Below, piece after piece: positions 1 to 9,435 of a stretch of DNA of 27,614 nt. This stretch comes from a virus. Location: positions 1 to 27,614 of the IMG/VR virus record IMGVR_UViG_3300036846_000142; one strand, 5' to 3'. The notes below the pieces were generated by a model, which did not search any database, was not told where the DNA came from, and saw only the letters and a program-made list of their open reading frames with translations. The first letter of the stretch is position 1; each line of letters starts with the position of its first letter. Made by a program: the position numbers and the translations under genes.

Positions 1-2705
1 GCGACTGTTTGGACGAGTGGCCCGTAACCACCCGCTCCACTAATAAGGATCGAAGCATAGGGGGGATTGGGCGACGCGGCCCCAATCGCGATCCCCATGT
101 GCACGAGTGATGCAGGATTGGCATACGCGCGAGCGTTCCCGATCACCTCGTACTCGCCCGCTCGCGGCACGATGAAATGAAGAATCGTCGCGCTATCCTG
201 CCAACCCGTCGAGGCGCCGATCCCTTCTTGCGCAAGCGCGTATGCGTGTACCGGAGTACCACCAATGTATTCCCACTTGTACGCCGAGGTTGAACTTGCG
301 TTGTAGCGGAACGTCCATTGGTATGTCGGGTTGGTGGTCGAGTCAACGAGCGTATAAACCTGACCATCGACAGGAGATGCAGGCAGACTCGTACCATATG
401 CGCCAGTTGCAAATGAGTAATCTGTTTTGAGTACACCGGCAGCTGCACGATAGAGATTCAAGTCGGCGCCAACAGCACCACTACTCCATGACATTTTTCC
501 ATTCGTGTCCGTTGCGAAGCGGTAACCAAATGCATCACCGCCTATAGTCGTATAGAAGGCGGTATCGAGAGAGCCATGATAAGCGCGGAACGCCTTGCCA
601 ACACCAAAGTCACCATTTGTGTAGAGCGCGTTTGAGTACCAGCGATACATGATCGTATCAGCTCCTGCGTTACCTGGCCCCCAACCCATGCTGCCGTTCG
701 CCTGCATGTACCAACGGTAGTTCGTATCGCCATCAACAACCGACGTAAAAGCAAAGGTACTAACAGACGCATTCGTGTTACTGAATGACGCATTTGATCC
801 GAGTGCTCGTGCCCCGTTGCGGTACATGAATGTGTCTGTTACAGCTCCTCCACCAGGCCCCCAGCTCAGCTTGCCATCTACCTTCCCAATCTGAAACACA
901 TACTCACCGTCGTTGCTAGCCTTGAAGAATCCAAGTTCGGTTGATGTCAGTGCCGCGACAACGCCGGGAGTCTGTCCCCAGAACCAGATACCTTCAATGT
1001 CGTTTTCGGTAAAGAGTGCCCAATGAGACGCTGCATTACCACCATTGAAATCAAGCCACGCGCCGGTCTGGCCCGCCGATCCCGCTGGGGCCGCGATATA
1101 AAAACTTGGATAACCACCACCACCAGATGTATCAAAACTAAACTGGCCGCCACCACCAGAAAGATCATTTATATTGATTACGCTTGCAGCCGAGCGATAC
1201 AAGTTCACGTCCGCAGCAGTAGTCGGTGATCCCCACTCCATCGAGCCATCGTTACCAAGTACGAAGTTGTAATGACCAGCACCCTGCGCAGCTGCGGTCA
1301 GCGCGGCACCGTTGTCATTGCGGAGCGACGTGAATGCGTTGTTGTAAACGATAAACTCGCTACTTGTCAACAACGAGTTTGCGCCGTTCCGATAGAGCGA
1401 CGTATCGGGTGCAGTTGCACCCCCTACACCCCAACTGATTGTTCCGTCGCCACCGATCTTGAATGCGGGTTGCGCGTCGCCTGCAACGAGCATGTTCTGA
1501 ACGAGACGGGTTGCAGCTGTGTTGACAGCATCTTTATCAACTTTGAGTGGGTCGCTTAGAACACCGACGAGTCCAATTGAGAAATCAGCACCATCACGAT
1601 TGGTTGTCGCAGTAGAGGGGCCAACGTTGAGGGCGGCAGTTGCTGTGTGGAATGCTTGTAACTCAACGTAATCATTGACAGCCAATTGCACCACTGTACT
1701 GATCGGGATTGTGACAGCGACGCTTGCGAGTGTTGCACCAACCATTCCACCCTCGGCGAGAATGTTAGTGCCATTCTGCAAGATGCGTGCTGTGCGAGTT
1801 GTGCCCGACGTAGACGCGGCAAACGTTATGTGCCCCGTTATGACATAGGTTCCAGCTTTGACAATTGTGAATCGCGTTGGTGAACCGACAACCCAGAGAT
1901 TGTCAACATCATAGCGCTCAGTGTCAAATGACAGAGATGTGTAAGCGCTCGCAGGAATCGACTGAGCAGTTGAACGAAAAACACGTGTACCAGAAACTCC
2001 TGGTGTAGCACCCGCGGGGCCTGTAGCTCCTGTTGGGCCTGTATTACCGATGGGGCCTTGTGCGCCTGTGGCGCCTGTGTTACCAATGGGGCCTTGTGGG
2101 CCAGTAGCGCCAGTATTACCAATAGGGCCTTGTGGGCCTGTTGCTCCTGTAGCACCTGTTGATCCAGGTGGCCCTGGTACTGTACTATTAGCACCTGTTG
2201 CACCTGTTGGGCCTTGTGGGCCTGTTGCACCTGTTGCACCTGTGGGGCCAGCTGGGCCAGTAGGGCCTGGTGGGCCAGCAGGGCCACTACCAGCAGCACC
2301 GATTTGTGCCCAATGACTATCCTCAGCATCATACTGGAACATGAAACTGTTGTGGTTAACATCGGCATCCTCGCCAATCCAGATATCCATATCTATTGGG
2401 CTAGCCGGTGTACCACCGGAGTATGGTGATGTCGTGATTTTTGGCGAACGTGTGGGAGGCCACCAAGCGACGACAGTTACTCTCATGTCGTTGTCCATTA
2501 CAACGACACATTCATCGCCTCTCTTTGGGAGAGCGTAATTGTCTCTCGTTTGCCACGGACAATCTTCCCATCTCGTACTAGAATCAAGATTGGGAATAAT
2601 GACATCTACGGTATCGAGGAAATCCGTCGCGTCCGAGGCGATAGTTGCAGCCCACACCCGATCGATGTTAAGCTGAGACTCGGTATCTTCGTAAAGAAAT
2701 GGCAT
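1..2705 (-). CDS. Baseplate spike-like / collagen-like tail fibre protein (3' end cut by window edge)
   Basis: One uninterrupted minus-strand frame runs from ATG at 2705 to the left edge (about 901 codons, no stop reached), so the gene is partial. Residues ~1-139 contain a segment with a hydrophobic strand ([10 protein letters not shown]), a Trp-rich stretch, then [13 protein letters not shown] and VTVVAWWP. That layout resembles OB-fold baseplate spikes of the gpV/XkdR type, as does the position directly after the hub; this is inference. Residues ~140-234 are collagen-like Gly-X-Y triplets rich in GPT, GPQ and GAT. After that come beta-rich sequence and five repeats of the form DGxhxWGxGGxxADTxLYRxGAxxL, then a VDGQVY-containing segment. 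Such repeats are typical of phage receptor-binding fibres. The start follows the hub stop by 14 nt; a GAGG lies 12 nt upstream. The fibre reading is secure; the spike reading is tentative. Confidence 0.82.
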   Translation of the reverse strand, partial: MPFLYEDTESQLNIDRVWAATIASDATDFLDTVDVIIPNLDSSTRWEDCPWQTRDNYALPKRGDECVVVMDNDMRVTVVAWWPPTRSPKITTSPYSGGTPASPIDMDIWIGEDADVNHNSFMFQYDAEDSHWAQIGAAGSGPAGPPGPTGPAGPTGATGATGPQGPTGATGANSTVPGPPGSTGATGATGPQGPIGNTGATGPQGPIGNTGATGAQGPIGNTGPTGATGPAGATPGVSGTRVFRSTAQSIPASAYTSLSFDTERYDVDNLWVVGSPTRFTIVKAGTYVITGHITFAASTSGTTRTARILQNGTNILAEGGMVGATLASVAVTIPISTVVQLAVNDYVELQAFHTATAALNVGPSTATTNRDGADFSIGLVGVLSDPLKVDKDAVNTAATRLVQNMLVAGDAQPAFKIGGDGTISWGVGGATAPDTSLYRNGANSLLTSSEFIVYNNAFTSLRNDNGAALTAAAQGAGHYNFVLGNDGSMEWGSPTTAADVNLYRSAASVININDLSGGGGQFSFDTSGGGGYPSFYIAAPAGSAGQTGAWLDFNGGNAASHWALFTENDIEGIWFWGQTPGVVAALTSTELGFFKASNDGEYVFQIGKVDGKLSWGPGGGAVTDTFMYRNGARALGSNASFSNTNASVSTFAFTSVVDGDTNYRWYMQANGSMGWGPGNAGADTIMYRWYSNALYTNGDFGVGKAFRAYHGSLDTAFYTTIGGDAFGYRFATDTNGKMSWSSGAVGADLNLYRAAAGVLKTDYSFATGAYGTSLPASPVDGQVYTLVDSTTNPTYQWTFRYNASSTSAYKWEYIGGTPVHAYALAQEGIGASTGWQDSATILHFIVPRAGEYEVIGNARAYANPASLVHMGIAIGAASPNPPYASILISGAGGYGPLVQTV
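411..1452 (-). repeat. Five LYR-type fibre repeats
   Basis: Five related protein repeats of about 30 residues lie at approximately 1452-1354, 1250-1161, 879-783, 698-606 and 503-411. Each begins with (D/N)G, a hydrophobic residue and a Trp (DGTISWG, DGSMEWG, DGKLSWG, NGSMGWG, NGKMSW). Each continues to an (L/M)YR motif ([35 protein letters not shown]). Spacing is ~180-370 nt, so the units are separated by variable sequence. This is a known style of beta-rich fibre repeat; I see no DNA-level identity, so the duplication is old. Confidence 0.8.
2004..2288 (-). repeat. Collagen-like Gly-X-Y repeat tract
   Basis: About 95 codons of Gly-X-Y triplets within the fibre gene ([19 protein letters not shown] and similar), interrupted near the middle by ANSTVP. 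The triplets form partly repeated DNA blocks, e.g. three copies of a [12 protein letters not shown] unit. In phage fibres such tracts form trimeric triple-helical shafts. The direct repeats could allow length change by slippage or recombination. Confidence 0.9.
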
Positions 2706-2719
2706 AATGTTGTGTCGCC

Positions 2720-4987
2720 TCAATAACCTACGTGAATGTGATTACAGTGTTCATTAAGTGTTGCTTCGCCGTAGTAGGTTTCGGGGTTGTTGGGAATACA
2801 GTAAGCCAAACATTGAGGATCTCTATGATTTCCGTAGCCTGCTGTAATCAACTGTCTTGGTGCGAGTTCGGATGGAGTATGATGCAACAAATCGTCGATC
2901 TGCAAAACCAAGTTCTTAGCCTGTGGTGTATTTTGGTTAATTGATATTCCATTAATTGATGAAATATCTACTGCGTGTCCACCCGCGTGACCAGTCATGC
3001 TATCACAATGGTGATCCGAACAGAAAGCAAACGTTCCAATGCGGTAGCCATTTCCGATTAGCCAAAGAATTATTTGGAACACGCGAGTATCCATTGTTAC
3101 TTGTCCACCACATTGTGAGTTTACTTTCTGGCCGCGCATCGTTGCTGTGATGTCAGTCAAGTCACCAGGATTATCGGCATGATATTTTCCAAGCAAATTC
3201 ATTTTATACAGCTGATTGGCAATCTCTGGTAGATCGCCTGTTGCAATGCCTATGTTTGGATCTATGGGTTTGCCACTGTGCGGGTTTACCACCGGAGGGC
3301 CGGATACAGGCAACCATGTTTTTAGTTCGCTTTCGTTGCCCGTTAGCGGTTCAGGCAGTACAGGACGCGGTTTCTTGAGTGTGATGGTGGCTTGTAGATC
3401 AAACAAAGAACGACTGTACTCAGTCACAATCCAGCGACCATTCCACGGCCCCATATTCTGAATGACTACACACGTTCCCGGAGGTGCCATCCATCTACCA
3501 ACGTCTGCGGTAACTGTCAGCTGTGCGGCTTTTGACAGATGCTTGTAGGAACCATCTATGCCCATGATTCCATCCATGAACTCAGTGAGATTGTATTGCG
3601 GCTGCTGCTTGAGAAGTAGATCCTCACTGATCCAGTAGAAAGTTCCACTGACAAAGAAAGCTGAAAAGTTCACTTCACCCGCTAGACGTTGAATACAACT
3701 CCAACTATTTTCCGCCAAGCGTACTCGCTTGTTTCCACGACCTACAATATTACCGCGGAAAAAGTAATATGCTCCGCCATTAGTACTTACTCCAGGAGTT
3801 TGGATTCCTAATCCACTGTTTATTGCATTTGAAACACCTGTAAACATTCCATTCGCGAGAGAAGCAAGACCTTCAGTGTTTCCACTCTTATCGGCCGCCA
3901 CCATGCCATACGCATTTACGAGATTGTTCGCTTCGGGAACCCACTGTTGAGGCAAGTATTTATCTTGAGCAGCACAGTGCTGGACGTTATAAGACAATTC
4001 CCAATCCGGAATACCTGGATGATCTATATCATATTGTATAGCATGACCGGGCGATCCGTAAAACATTGCTGAGGACGTTTCAGGATTCATACGATCCACT
4101 AGCGATCCCCAGCTCGAACGCTGCTGGAATAGTCCACGGCTATCTGGGCCTGCTTTATCACCGTAATCAATATTTTGCAGAGTGCTTTCTTGGATTGCTG
4201 TCGCCACGGCGGTTACAATACATTTGCGAGTAGCACCCAATCTTTTACCGACTCCGATTATTATACCAGCATTAGTTTTTTGATCGTCGGTGATAGGCAC
4301 ACCTTTGACTGTCAATCCTGCGGTAGGTATGAAATTCTTATAATAAGTTTGCGCCCAAGCGGGAATCTGAGATTTTTGGGCAGGAGTGAGATGTCCACTC
4401 TTAGCGTTGAAAGCGGCTACGTTGATTCCCATTTGCTTGTTGATGAATTTGTCTGTGCCAATCAAATCACCAGGGAACCGTTCTTCGGGCTGAATTGTGC
4501 GAAGCTCAGGAATTACTACTGGAATGTGAAACTCCTTAACCTCACGAATCAGGTTGAGAACGAACTCAGCTCTCGTAGCGTTTGTGCGATTAACCTTCTT
4601 CCACTTGGTATATTCTCTCAACACAGCAATCTCTCGATCCTCAAACGTGAGAGTCAACTCATCACCCGACTTATCGAGTCCCGCGAGTCTAAACCACAGA
4701 CCATCGACCTGTACGTCCAACTTGTTGGTCAGCTGACCACTAGACAGCACAGCTCTATCGTAGTCATTGATGACCACGGTAAGCGCGGACGATGCTTCAA
4801 TCGAACGATCTATGGTGGCGTCCACGATTCTATCAGAAACATCGAACTGTATTTTGCTAGAAAAATACAGCATGAATGCTTGAATCCCGACATCTTCACC
4901 CATCAACTCACGTTGTACGGCAGCAGGATCGATCTGCGAAAGCTCTAGCTTACGAATCGCTGGTATGCTCTTAGACGGTTGTGCCAT
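2720..4987 (-). CDS. Baseplate hub protein with lysozyme-like and M15-like peptidase domains
   Basis: A 755-aa protein in the position of the XkdQ/gpD-type hub. Residues ~35-190 and ~400-540 look like hub sequence (beta-rich, with [22 protein letters not shown]). Between them, residues ~240-360 form a lysozyme/transglycosylase-like domain: [18 protein letters not shown] with candidate catalytic Glu267, then [10 protein letters not shown]. This resembles cell-wall lytic domains common in actinobacteria. The C-terminus (~580-755) has H667-xx-G-x-A-x-D674 and a terminal HIHVGY (His750, His752), the zinc-ligand pattern of M15/VanY-type D,D-peptidases, plus several Cys. The enzyme would therefore cut both glycan and peptide during penetration. 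Start: ATG 9 nt after the LysM gene stop, with AGGTAAC upstream. Domain borders are estimated by eye; the enzymatic assignments rest on motifs only. Confidence 0.85.
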   Translation of the reverse strand: MAQPSKSIPAIRKLELSQIDPAAVQRELMGEDVGIQAFMLYFSSKIQFDVSDRIVDATIDRSIEASSALTVVINDYDRAVLSSGQLTNKLDVQVDGLWFRLAGLDKSGDELTLTFEDREIAVLREYTKWKKVNRTNATRAEFVLNLIREVKEFHIPVVIPELRTIQPEERFPGDLIGTDKFINKQMGINVAAFNAKSGHLTPAQKSQIPAWAQTYYKNFIPTAGLTVKGVPITDDQKTNAGIIIGVGKRLGATRKCIVTAVATAIQESTLQNIDYGDKAGPDSRGLFQQRSSWGSLVDRMNPETSSAMFYGSPGHAIQYDIDHPGIPDWELSYNVQHCAAQDKYLPQQWVPEANNLVNAYGMVAADKSGNTEGLASLANGMFTGVSNAINSGLGIQTPGVSTNGGAYYFFRGNIVGRGNKRVRLAENSWSCIQRLAGEVNFSAFFVSGTFYWISEDLLLKQQPQYNLTEFMDGIMGIDGSYKHLSKAAQLTVTADVGRWMAPPGTCVVIQNMGPWNGRWIVTEYSRSLFDLQATITLKKPRPVLPEPLTGNESELKTWLPVSGPPVVNPHSGKPIDPNIGIATGDLPEIANQLYKMNLLGKYHADNPGDLTDITATMRGQKVNSQCGGQVTMDTRVFQIILWLIGNGYRIGTFAFCSDHHCDSMTGHAGGHAVDISSINGISINQNTPQAKNLVLQIDDLLHHTPSELAPRQLITAGYGNHRDPQCLAYCIPNNPETYYGEATLNEHCNHIHVGY

Positions 4988-4996
4988 GGTTAACTG

Positions 4997-5752
4997 TTAC
5001 CTAGGATTCCAGTGAATTGGTGGAACACGTCCACTTGTATCGGGCCGGTTATCCGCTGTTTCTTTCGAGAATGCCATTCCCTTAGGCACCGGAAGTACAT
5101 TGGAATATGTAGACCCAGAAGTGCTAGGTGGAACTTTGATTGTTTGACCAGTTTTGACAGTTTTAGGATCACGAATTTTGTTGGCTTTCTTGATGGCTGC
5201 AACTGACACACCATGTTTCGCAGCAATCTTCCGCACAGTCTCTCCCGATTTAACGGTGTGTATCGTAAGTCCTGTAGTCGGAGACAATTTTTTCAACACG
5301 GTTTCGGGAACTATTTGTAGAAGGTGAACGGTTGCGTCTTGCCTCAAACGCTCGCCTTTTGTCCAACCTTTACCAGACCTCCAAATGGTTCTCGTTCCCC
5401 AATCAATTCCTTCGATAACCCACTTAGCTCCTTTAACTGGAGTAGGCCCATCAATCATGATTGTTCTGGGAGGTGTAAGATCAGCATTGGGAAGAAACAT
5501 TCGATTGAGTTCTTGAATATCTTTTTCCACACTCACATTACCAACCCATCCATCAAACATGATAGACAGATCCATTCTCCACGGATCAGTACCAACCCAC
5601 TGAACGGCTGAGGTTCTACGCGGACGCTCAACTAGATTGTAACGTGCTCCACCACCCGTAATCACGGGAGGCGCTTCTCCGCGTCTAACCATGATATTCG
5701 GCCCGTTAGGCAGACACCGAATGAGATAATAATTACTAACGTCTAGCGGCAT
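4997..5752 (-). CDS. LysM-domain baseplate/tail protein (XkdP-like)
   Basis: A 251-aa protein with a central-to-C-terminal LysM domain at residues ~164-208 (TIHTVKSGETVRKIAAKHGV, then AIKKANKI and GQTIKVP). LysM domains bind peptidoglycan-type glycans. The N-terminal ~150 residues (IMVRRGEAPPVITGGGARY, VGTDPWRMDLSIMFDGW) match the style of the short baseplate protein found between tape measure and hub in PBSX-like phages. The role is inferred as linking tape measure and hub at the baseplate. The ATG at 5752 overlaps the end of the tape measure gene by 17 nt. The C-terminal ~40 residues after LysM are Pro/Ser-rich and unassigned. Confidence 0.85.
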   Translation of the reverse strand: MPLDVSNYYLIRCLPNGPNIMVRRGEAPPVITGGGARYNLVERPRRTSAVQWVGTDPWRMDLSIMFDGWVGNVSVEKDIQELNRMFLPNADLTPPRTIMIDGPTPVKGAKWVIEGIDWGTRTIWRSGKGWTKGERLRQDATVHLLQIVPETVLKKLSPTTGLTIHTVKSGETVRKIAAKHGVSVAAIKKANKIRDPKTVKTGQTIKVPPSTSGSTYSNVLPVPKGMAFSKETADNRPDTSGRVPPIHWNPR

Positions 5753-7895
5753 AATCTTGGTTTGCCCTCGCTACTGCTTCGGCTAGAACTTTGCGGTCTA
5801 GCATGATTTGTACGTGAACTGGTCTATCACTTCCCATATTTGCGAAGCTGCCTATGGGATTCACGCTTTCTCCACCATGAGCCATAATCAGTTGAGGCGA
5901 TCCCGTAGGCCCAGGTACAGTTCCTCCACCCTGGAATTTGAAGGGAATAAAATCTCCGAGATGAAATATATCATGCAAGACCTGTCCAAAGTGGCCTCCG
6001 CCACCTCCATGAGGAGCAGCAGTAACCTGCCTGCCCGGAATCATAGTACGTGCATATGAACCAATTCCACCGCTTAAAACACTGGTAATACCATGTCTCA
6101 ACCAAGGCGGAATACTCTTCCACAACTTGCCAAACCAACCAATCAAACCCTGAACTTCTTTCTCTACCGCTTTCATGTTTGTAACAATTTCGAGTAGCAG
6201 ACCTGGTACAACACCGAACGGCCCAAAGCCGTTTATCAAAGCTTGACTCAATTGTTGTGAATGATTTACAATCCATTTCCACGTAGTCTGCACCAAATCG
6301 TGGAACTTCTTCCAATGGAAATACAAATATACCAACAAACCTATCACAATTACTATACCAGCTGCTAGAGCAACAGGCCAAAGAGCCAAAGCTGCACCCG
6401 CTCCTTCTGCACCAGCCGCTGCTGATTCTATACCAAAAAGACCTAAAAACTGTCTGGATAATCTCGCAAGAATTCCACTTCTCTCAAAATCCTTAGATGC
6501 TTTATACCAACCGCTCAAACCACCAATTTTTTCTGCTTCTTTCATCGCAAAAGCCCATGCAATCCATGCAGGAATCAATTTGCGTAGCTCACCATAAAGG
6601 CCCCTTGCTCCCATCGCTTCAATTTGCGATTTTTCAAGATCGGTAAGCAAGATGAGCGCTCCCTTAACAGGAGCTAGCGAAAGTCCATATAGATCCATGG
6701 CAACACTTGCCGCAAGGAGCGCACCTTTTTGGATGAAAAACAAAGTTGTGAGAACGCCTACAGCAATTCCGAGTGTTTCAGCTGCAATACGTCCAGCACC
6801 GAATGCGTTGGTCAATTTATCTATTGGCCAAAATACATAATTGACAACTTTGTACAGGAAAAGAAATGATCCGATAAGTCCCTTCATGAAACCATCAAGA
6901 AACATAAACGTGTTAAGAAGAGCATGTGAAGCGGGAGTCAACCGCTTATCCATCGCTTCTGCAATAGCAGTAAGCGTTACAGGTGCATTCGTTTTGCTCA
7001 ACTCACCCAGCAGGGCTTTATCAATTCCTCCAAGCGCGTCAGTCAATTTGTTGAAAAGCCCAAGCGATGCATGACCAGAACCGAATCGCAGAATATCTTT
7101 GAACGTCGACCATGCACCGGAGAACGTACTCGTAGACAATCGCGTAGCAGCGCCCGCAAAGCCCTTATTTGTATTAGTAAATTTAATAAAAGCTTGCGCT
7201 GCGGTATTTGCGTCAATCAGACCAGCAGATACTTCTTGTCTGATTACTATACCCGTTGTGTGGAATGCAGCTTCCAACGCTTGAACCATCGGAATGTTGT
7301 CTTTGCCCATCTGATACAAAAGCTGACCAGTCAATCTTCCGATATCAAACATGTGAGCCATAGCAAGCGAAGCTCTTTGGAACGCCGCTCCCGAAGTAAC
7401 ACCCATTGCCGACAAAGAGTTGGCAATAGCCATTATAACACCATTTGTTTCTTTGAGATTTTTAGTGAATGGCAACAAATGCTGAGTCGCCTGCACAATA
7501 TCGGGGAACTGGAATGGAGTTTTCGCTGCTATGATATACAGACCATTAAGCTCTTTCTTGACACCTGCGGCAGTTGGGATAAATCCCTTGAATGCGACCT
7601 GAGCATTCTGCATCACACTGTTAAACGCGAAGCCCATCTTGAACAACTCAGTCGTTGCACCAACAATACCGAGAGTACCGTAAAACAGGAAACGTCTAGC
7701 CATGAACAATGCTTGGTTCATCGCAAACGAACGTGCCGTAGCACCTTTCATGGCTTTATCGAGCGCGACAGTATCTCTAGACATAGACCTAGTAGCAAGA
7801 CCGGCTTTAATCATCTGAGCCTCGTACTCAGGCCCGCCTGTCATGTAGAGTCTGACTAGAATCTGTTGTGCACCACTAAGTGAACTAAATGCCAC
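5736..7895 (-). CDS. Tail tape measure protein
   Basis: A 719-aa protein beginning at GTG 7895 (AGGGTGA upstream), immediately after the tail chaperone pair and before the LysM/hub genes; this is the classic tape measure position. The N-terminal half is Ala-rich and helical, with stretches such as KTPFQFPDIVQATQHLL and GVTSGAAFQRASLAMAHMF. This resembles the conserved N-terminal region of phage tape measure proteins. Hydrophobic segments lie near residues 335-356, 371-400 and 500-526, followed by a Gly-rich C-terminus. In the family the length sets tail length; at about 1.5 angstrom per residue this predicts a tail near 110 nm (inference). The protein is also thought to be ejected and help DNA cross the membrane. 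Confidence 0.92.
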   Translation of the reverse strand: MAFSSLSGAQQILVRLYMTGGPEYEAQMIKAGLATRSMSRDTVALDKAMKGATARSFAMNQALFMARRFLFYGTLGIVGATTELFKMGFAFNSVMQNAQVAFKGFIPTAAGVKKELNGLYIIAAKTPFQFPDIVQATQHLLPFTKNLKETNGVIMAIANSLSAMGVTSGAAFQRASLAMAHMFDIGRLTGQLLYQMGKDNIPMVQALEAAFHTTGIVIRQEVSAGLIDANTAAQAFIKFTNTNKGFAGAATRLSTSTFSGAWSTFKDILRFGSGHASLGLFNKLTDALGGIDKALLGELSKTNAPVTLTAIAEAMDKRLTPASHALLNTFMFLDGFMKGLIGSFLFLYKVVNYVFWPIDKLTNAFGAGRIAAETLGIAVGVLTTLFFIQKGALLAASVAMDLYGLSLAPVKGALILLTDLEKSQIEAMGARGLYGELRKLIPAWIAWAFAMKEAEKIGGLSGWYKASKDFERSGILARLSRQFLGLFGIESAAAGAEGAGAALALWPVALAAGIVIVIGLLVYLYFHWKKFHDLVQTTWKWIVNHSQQLSQALINGFGPFGVVPGLLLEIVTNMKAVEKEVQGLIGWFGKLWKSIPPWLRHGITSVLSGGIGSYARTMIPGRQVTAAPHGGGGGHFGQVLHDIFHLGDFIPFKFQGGGTVPGPTGSPQLIMAHGGESVNPIGSFANMGSDRPVHVQIMLDRKVLAEAVARANQDYAARR

Positions 7896-7903
7896 TTGTC
7901 ACC

Positions 7904-8119
7904 CTAACGCTTGAATAGCTTGCCGACTTGATTAGCGATATCCACAGCCAAACTATGATCCAGCTTAGTTCTCACATTCACTACTTCTTGAGCTACTAGC
8001 AACATAATAGCTCGCTCCAGACCATCAGTAGTTTCAAGGAATCTCATGGGATCTAACCCGAGAGCACCCAACTGTCCAGCAGTTTTGATACTCTCAGTAT
8101 CTATTCCCCCAGTTGCCAC
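7904..8119 (-). CDS. Tail assembly chaperone, frameshift extension
   Basis: A 71-codon open frame between the first chaperone gene and the tape measure. Its only upstream start is a GTG at 8119 with no Shine-Dalgarno sequence, inside the end of the previous gene. It is therefore best read as the downstream part of a -1 frameshift product, as with lambda G/GT. The ribosome would slip on the G-run at 8106-8110 and read GGIDTES onward, giving a fused protein of about 276 aa. The sequence is helical (ERAIMLLVAQEVVNVRTKLD; VDIANQVGKLFKR). The T-part of such chaperones binds the tail tube while the G-part coats the tape measure. Ends with TAG 8 nt before the tape measure GTG. Confidence 0.8.
   Translation of the reverse strand: MATGGIDTESIKTAGQLGALGLDPMRFLETTDGLERAIMLLVAQEVVNVRTKLDHSLAVDIANQVGKLFKR
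8101..8112 (-). promoter_or_regulatory. Probable -1 programmed ribosomal frameshift site
   Basis: Minus-strand codons are CTG GGG GAA TAG. The GGGGG run (plus positions 8106-8110) lets a glycine tRNA on GGG re-pair with GGG one base back. Decoding then continues GGA ATA GAT ACT GAG in the frame of the downstream 71-codon reading frame. It is not a perfect X-XXY-YYZ heptamer because the A-site codon GAA re-pairs poorly with GGA, so a P-site slip helped by the adjacent TAG is the better model. Confidence 0.7.
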
Positions 8120-8733
8120 AATTCTGCTTCAAGATCAGCCTTCGTGTTTTGCAACCACCGCTGTAGACGTTCAGCGTGATTGATGACAGCCATGTCGTTT
8201 CCACCGAACAACTTTCTTACCACTTGACGAGCACTTCTTACTTCTCCATTCAGATTCATCATTTCAGCTAACCGTGGATCGAACATCATAGGCATACCTG
8301 TTTCCTGTGGATCAAGCATCACAGGTTCAGGTACGTCCTCGGGTTGGACATACAATCCATCGCAGAGATAGATCATAGTGTCCATCGCTGTAAAGAGGTT
8401 CCGCGACCAAACGTCTTTTACTTCACGCTGAACCTTTTGAGCTATTACTGCAAGCTCCTTGCCATTGTTAGGCATATGATATCGAACTTGCAGACCAATT
8501 CGCTCGTATCCCTTTATGGGAATGTATACATCTCGTGTTTCGCTTAGCTCACGTAGCTCTTCCCTGAAAACATCGATAAGCGAAAAATCGGCCCCCGGTT
8601 GAAAAGACAGCACAGGCCCCGAGACGATAGTGTCGTCTAGTTCAGTGTGTTCACCTTGAGCGCTTACATCTTCATCTGAAGCTTCAACCCCAAGTGTTTC
8701 ATCACCGATTTTGTTCGTGTATTCGTCTGCCAT
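8101..8733 (-). CDS. Tail assembly chaperone (G-like)
   Basis: A 210-aa acidic protein placed between tail tube and tape measure, where Caudoviricetes encode the tail assembly chaperone. The ATG at 8733 has a strong AAAGGAGA upstream. Residues 1-45 are acidic and probably disordered. The rest includes DVYIPIKGYERIGLQVRY, a tail-chaperone-like beta segment, and helical sequence. The stop codon lies two codons after a run of five G residues, in a 19-nt overlap with the following frame. This supports a -1 frameshift yielding a minor longer product. Assigned on position, size and the overlap; I cannot confirm homology by search. Confidence 0.82.
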   Translation of the reverse strand: MADEYTNKIGDETLGVEASDEDVSAQGEHTELDDTIVSGPVLSFQPGADFSLIDVFREELRELSETRDVYIPIKGYERIGLQVRYHMPNNGKELAVIAQKVQREVKDVWSRNLFTAMDTMIYLCDGLYVQPEDVPEPVMLDPQETGMPMMFDPRLAEMMNLNGEVRSARQVVRKLFGGNDMAVINHAERLQRWLQNTKADLEAELWQLGE

Positions 8734-8773
8734 GCTCTCTCCTTTCCATGGCGGTTGCTAATTCAGACTCTAA

Positions 8774-8959
8774 TTACCGATTCACCGGGGGCCTTCTGGC
8801 TAGTATAATTGCGTCGAAGTCGATGAGACTTAGAGCGAATGACAGTAGCCCGCCAGCCAACCAGGCGAACGCATTTCCTGAATCGAACACACTTGTAGAG
8901 ATTAGTACCGCGACGGCGAAGCTAACTATCGCTCCTACGATGAGAATTAGATGAACCAT
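8774..8959 (-). CDS. Small two-helix membrane protein
   Basis: A 61-aa hydrophobic protein with two predicted membrane helices: residues ~3-22 (HLILIVGAIVSFAVAVLIST) and ~29-52 (AFAWLAGGLLSFALSLIDFD). A short basic tail (ARRPPVNR) follows. The start ATG overlaps the tail tube stop as TAATG, so it is translationally coupled to the tube gene. Its place between tube and chaperone is unusual for a lysis gene, and no endolysin is adjacent. A holin-like role is possible but not supported by context. I do not recognise a specific family. Confidence 0.75.
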   Translation of the reverse strand: MVHLILIVGAIVSFAVAVLISTSVFDSGNAFAWLAGGLLSFALSLIDFDAIILARRPPVNR

Positions 8960-9408
8960 TATGCTGCGTGTGGAGGACTGTCGGTTGACACTTCAATTTC
9001 GATCATTGCGGCAGCTGTGGCTTCCGAGTCAACATCGGGAACTAGGACTCGCTTGAGAATGCCATGCCAGAAGATCGAGTCACCGTAAGGGTGTCCATTC
9101 TGATCCATCGGAGTCTGTGAGACTGTGACAACACCGTGACCCACAGCTCCCAATATGACATTGATGTCCTGGTGATCGTCAACGCCATCGTACAATCTCT
9201 GTAGCACGACGTTGGCAGGAGTTACTCTACCACCTAGAGAAATCTGATCGTTCATTCCTCCGGGGTAATACTTCACTTCATCCGAATCCAACTCACCGCC
9301 GGTTTTCTTGTCCCAAATTCCGAGTGAATTTCCCAGCAGCGTTACACGTATAACCCACGTATCCTGGCGTAGACCGTGTGTACGCTTTGGAATCTGAGTA
9401 GCAGCCAT
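8959..9408 (-). CDS. Tail tube protein
   Basis: A 149-aa protein directly after the sheath gene, preceded by a strong GGAGGAGG ribosome site (starts at 9408). It contains DTWVIRVTLLGNSLGIWDKK, then YYPGGMNDQISLGGR and a C-terminal beta pattern (SIFWHGILKRVLVPDVDSEA, AAMIEIEVS). This is the single-domain beta-barrel style of myovirus inner tube proteins. In the virion it would form stacked hexamers inside the sheath. Position and size are the main support; the family is usually ~130-170 aa. Confidence 0.82.
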   Translation of the reverse strand: MAATQIPKRTHGLRQDTWVIRVTLLGNSLGIWDKKTGGELDSDEVKYYPGGMNDQISLGGRVTPANVVLQRLYDGVDDHQDINVILGAVGHGVVTVSQTPMDQNGHPYGDSIFWHGILKRVLVPDVDSEATAAAMIEIEVSTDSPPHAA

Positions 9409-9435
9409 TTATTAACCTCCTCCCACCAAATTGAA

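Noticed and set aside
2050-2316. Plus-strand GPxAPVAPV repeat protein
   Set aside because: Antisense image of the collagen triplets; repeated GPC/APV is expected from the reverse complement.
1838-2377. 179-codon minus-strand frame rich in Gln/Leu/Ala
   Set aside because: Out-of-frame reading of the collagen tract; the Gly-X-Y frame continues from a proper start at 2705 through the whole left end.
4175-4948. 257-codon plus-strand frame
   Set aside because: Antisense to the hub gene, which has recognisable enzyme motifs in the opposite frame.
7071-7859. 262-codon plus-strand frame
   Set aside because: Antisense to the tape measure gene; basic, Cys/Ser-rich shadow sequence with no recognisable domain.
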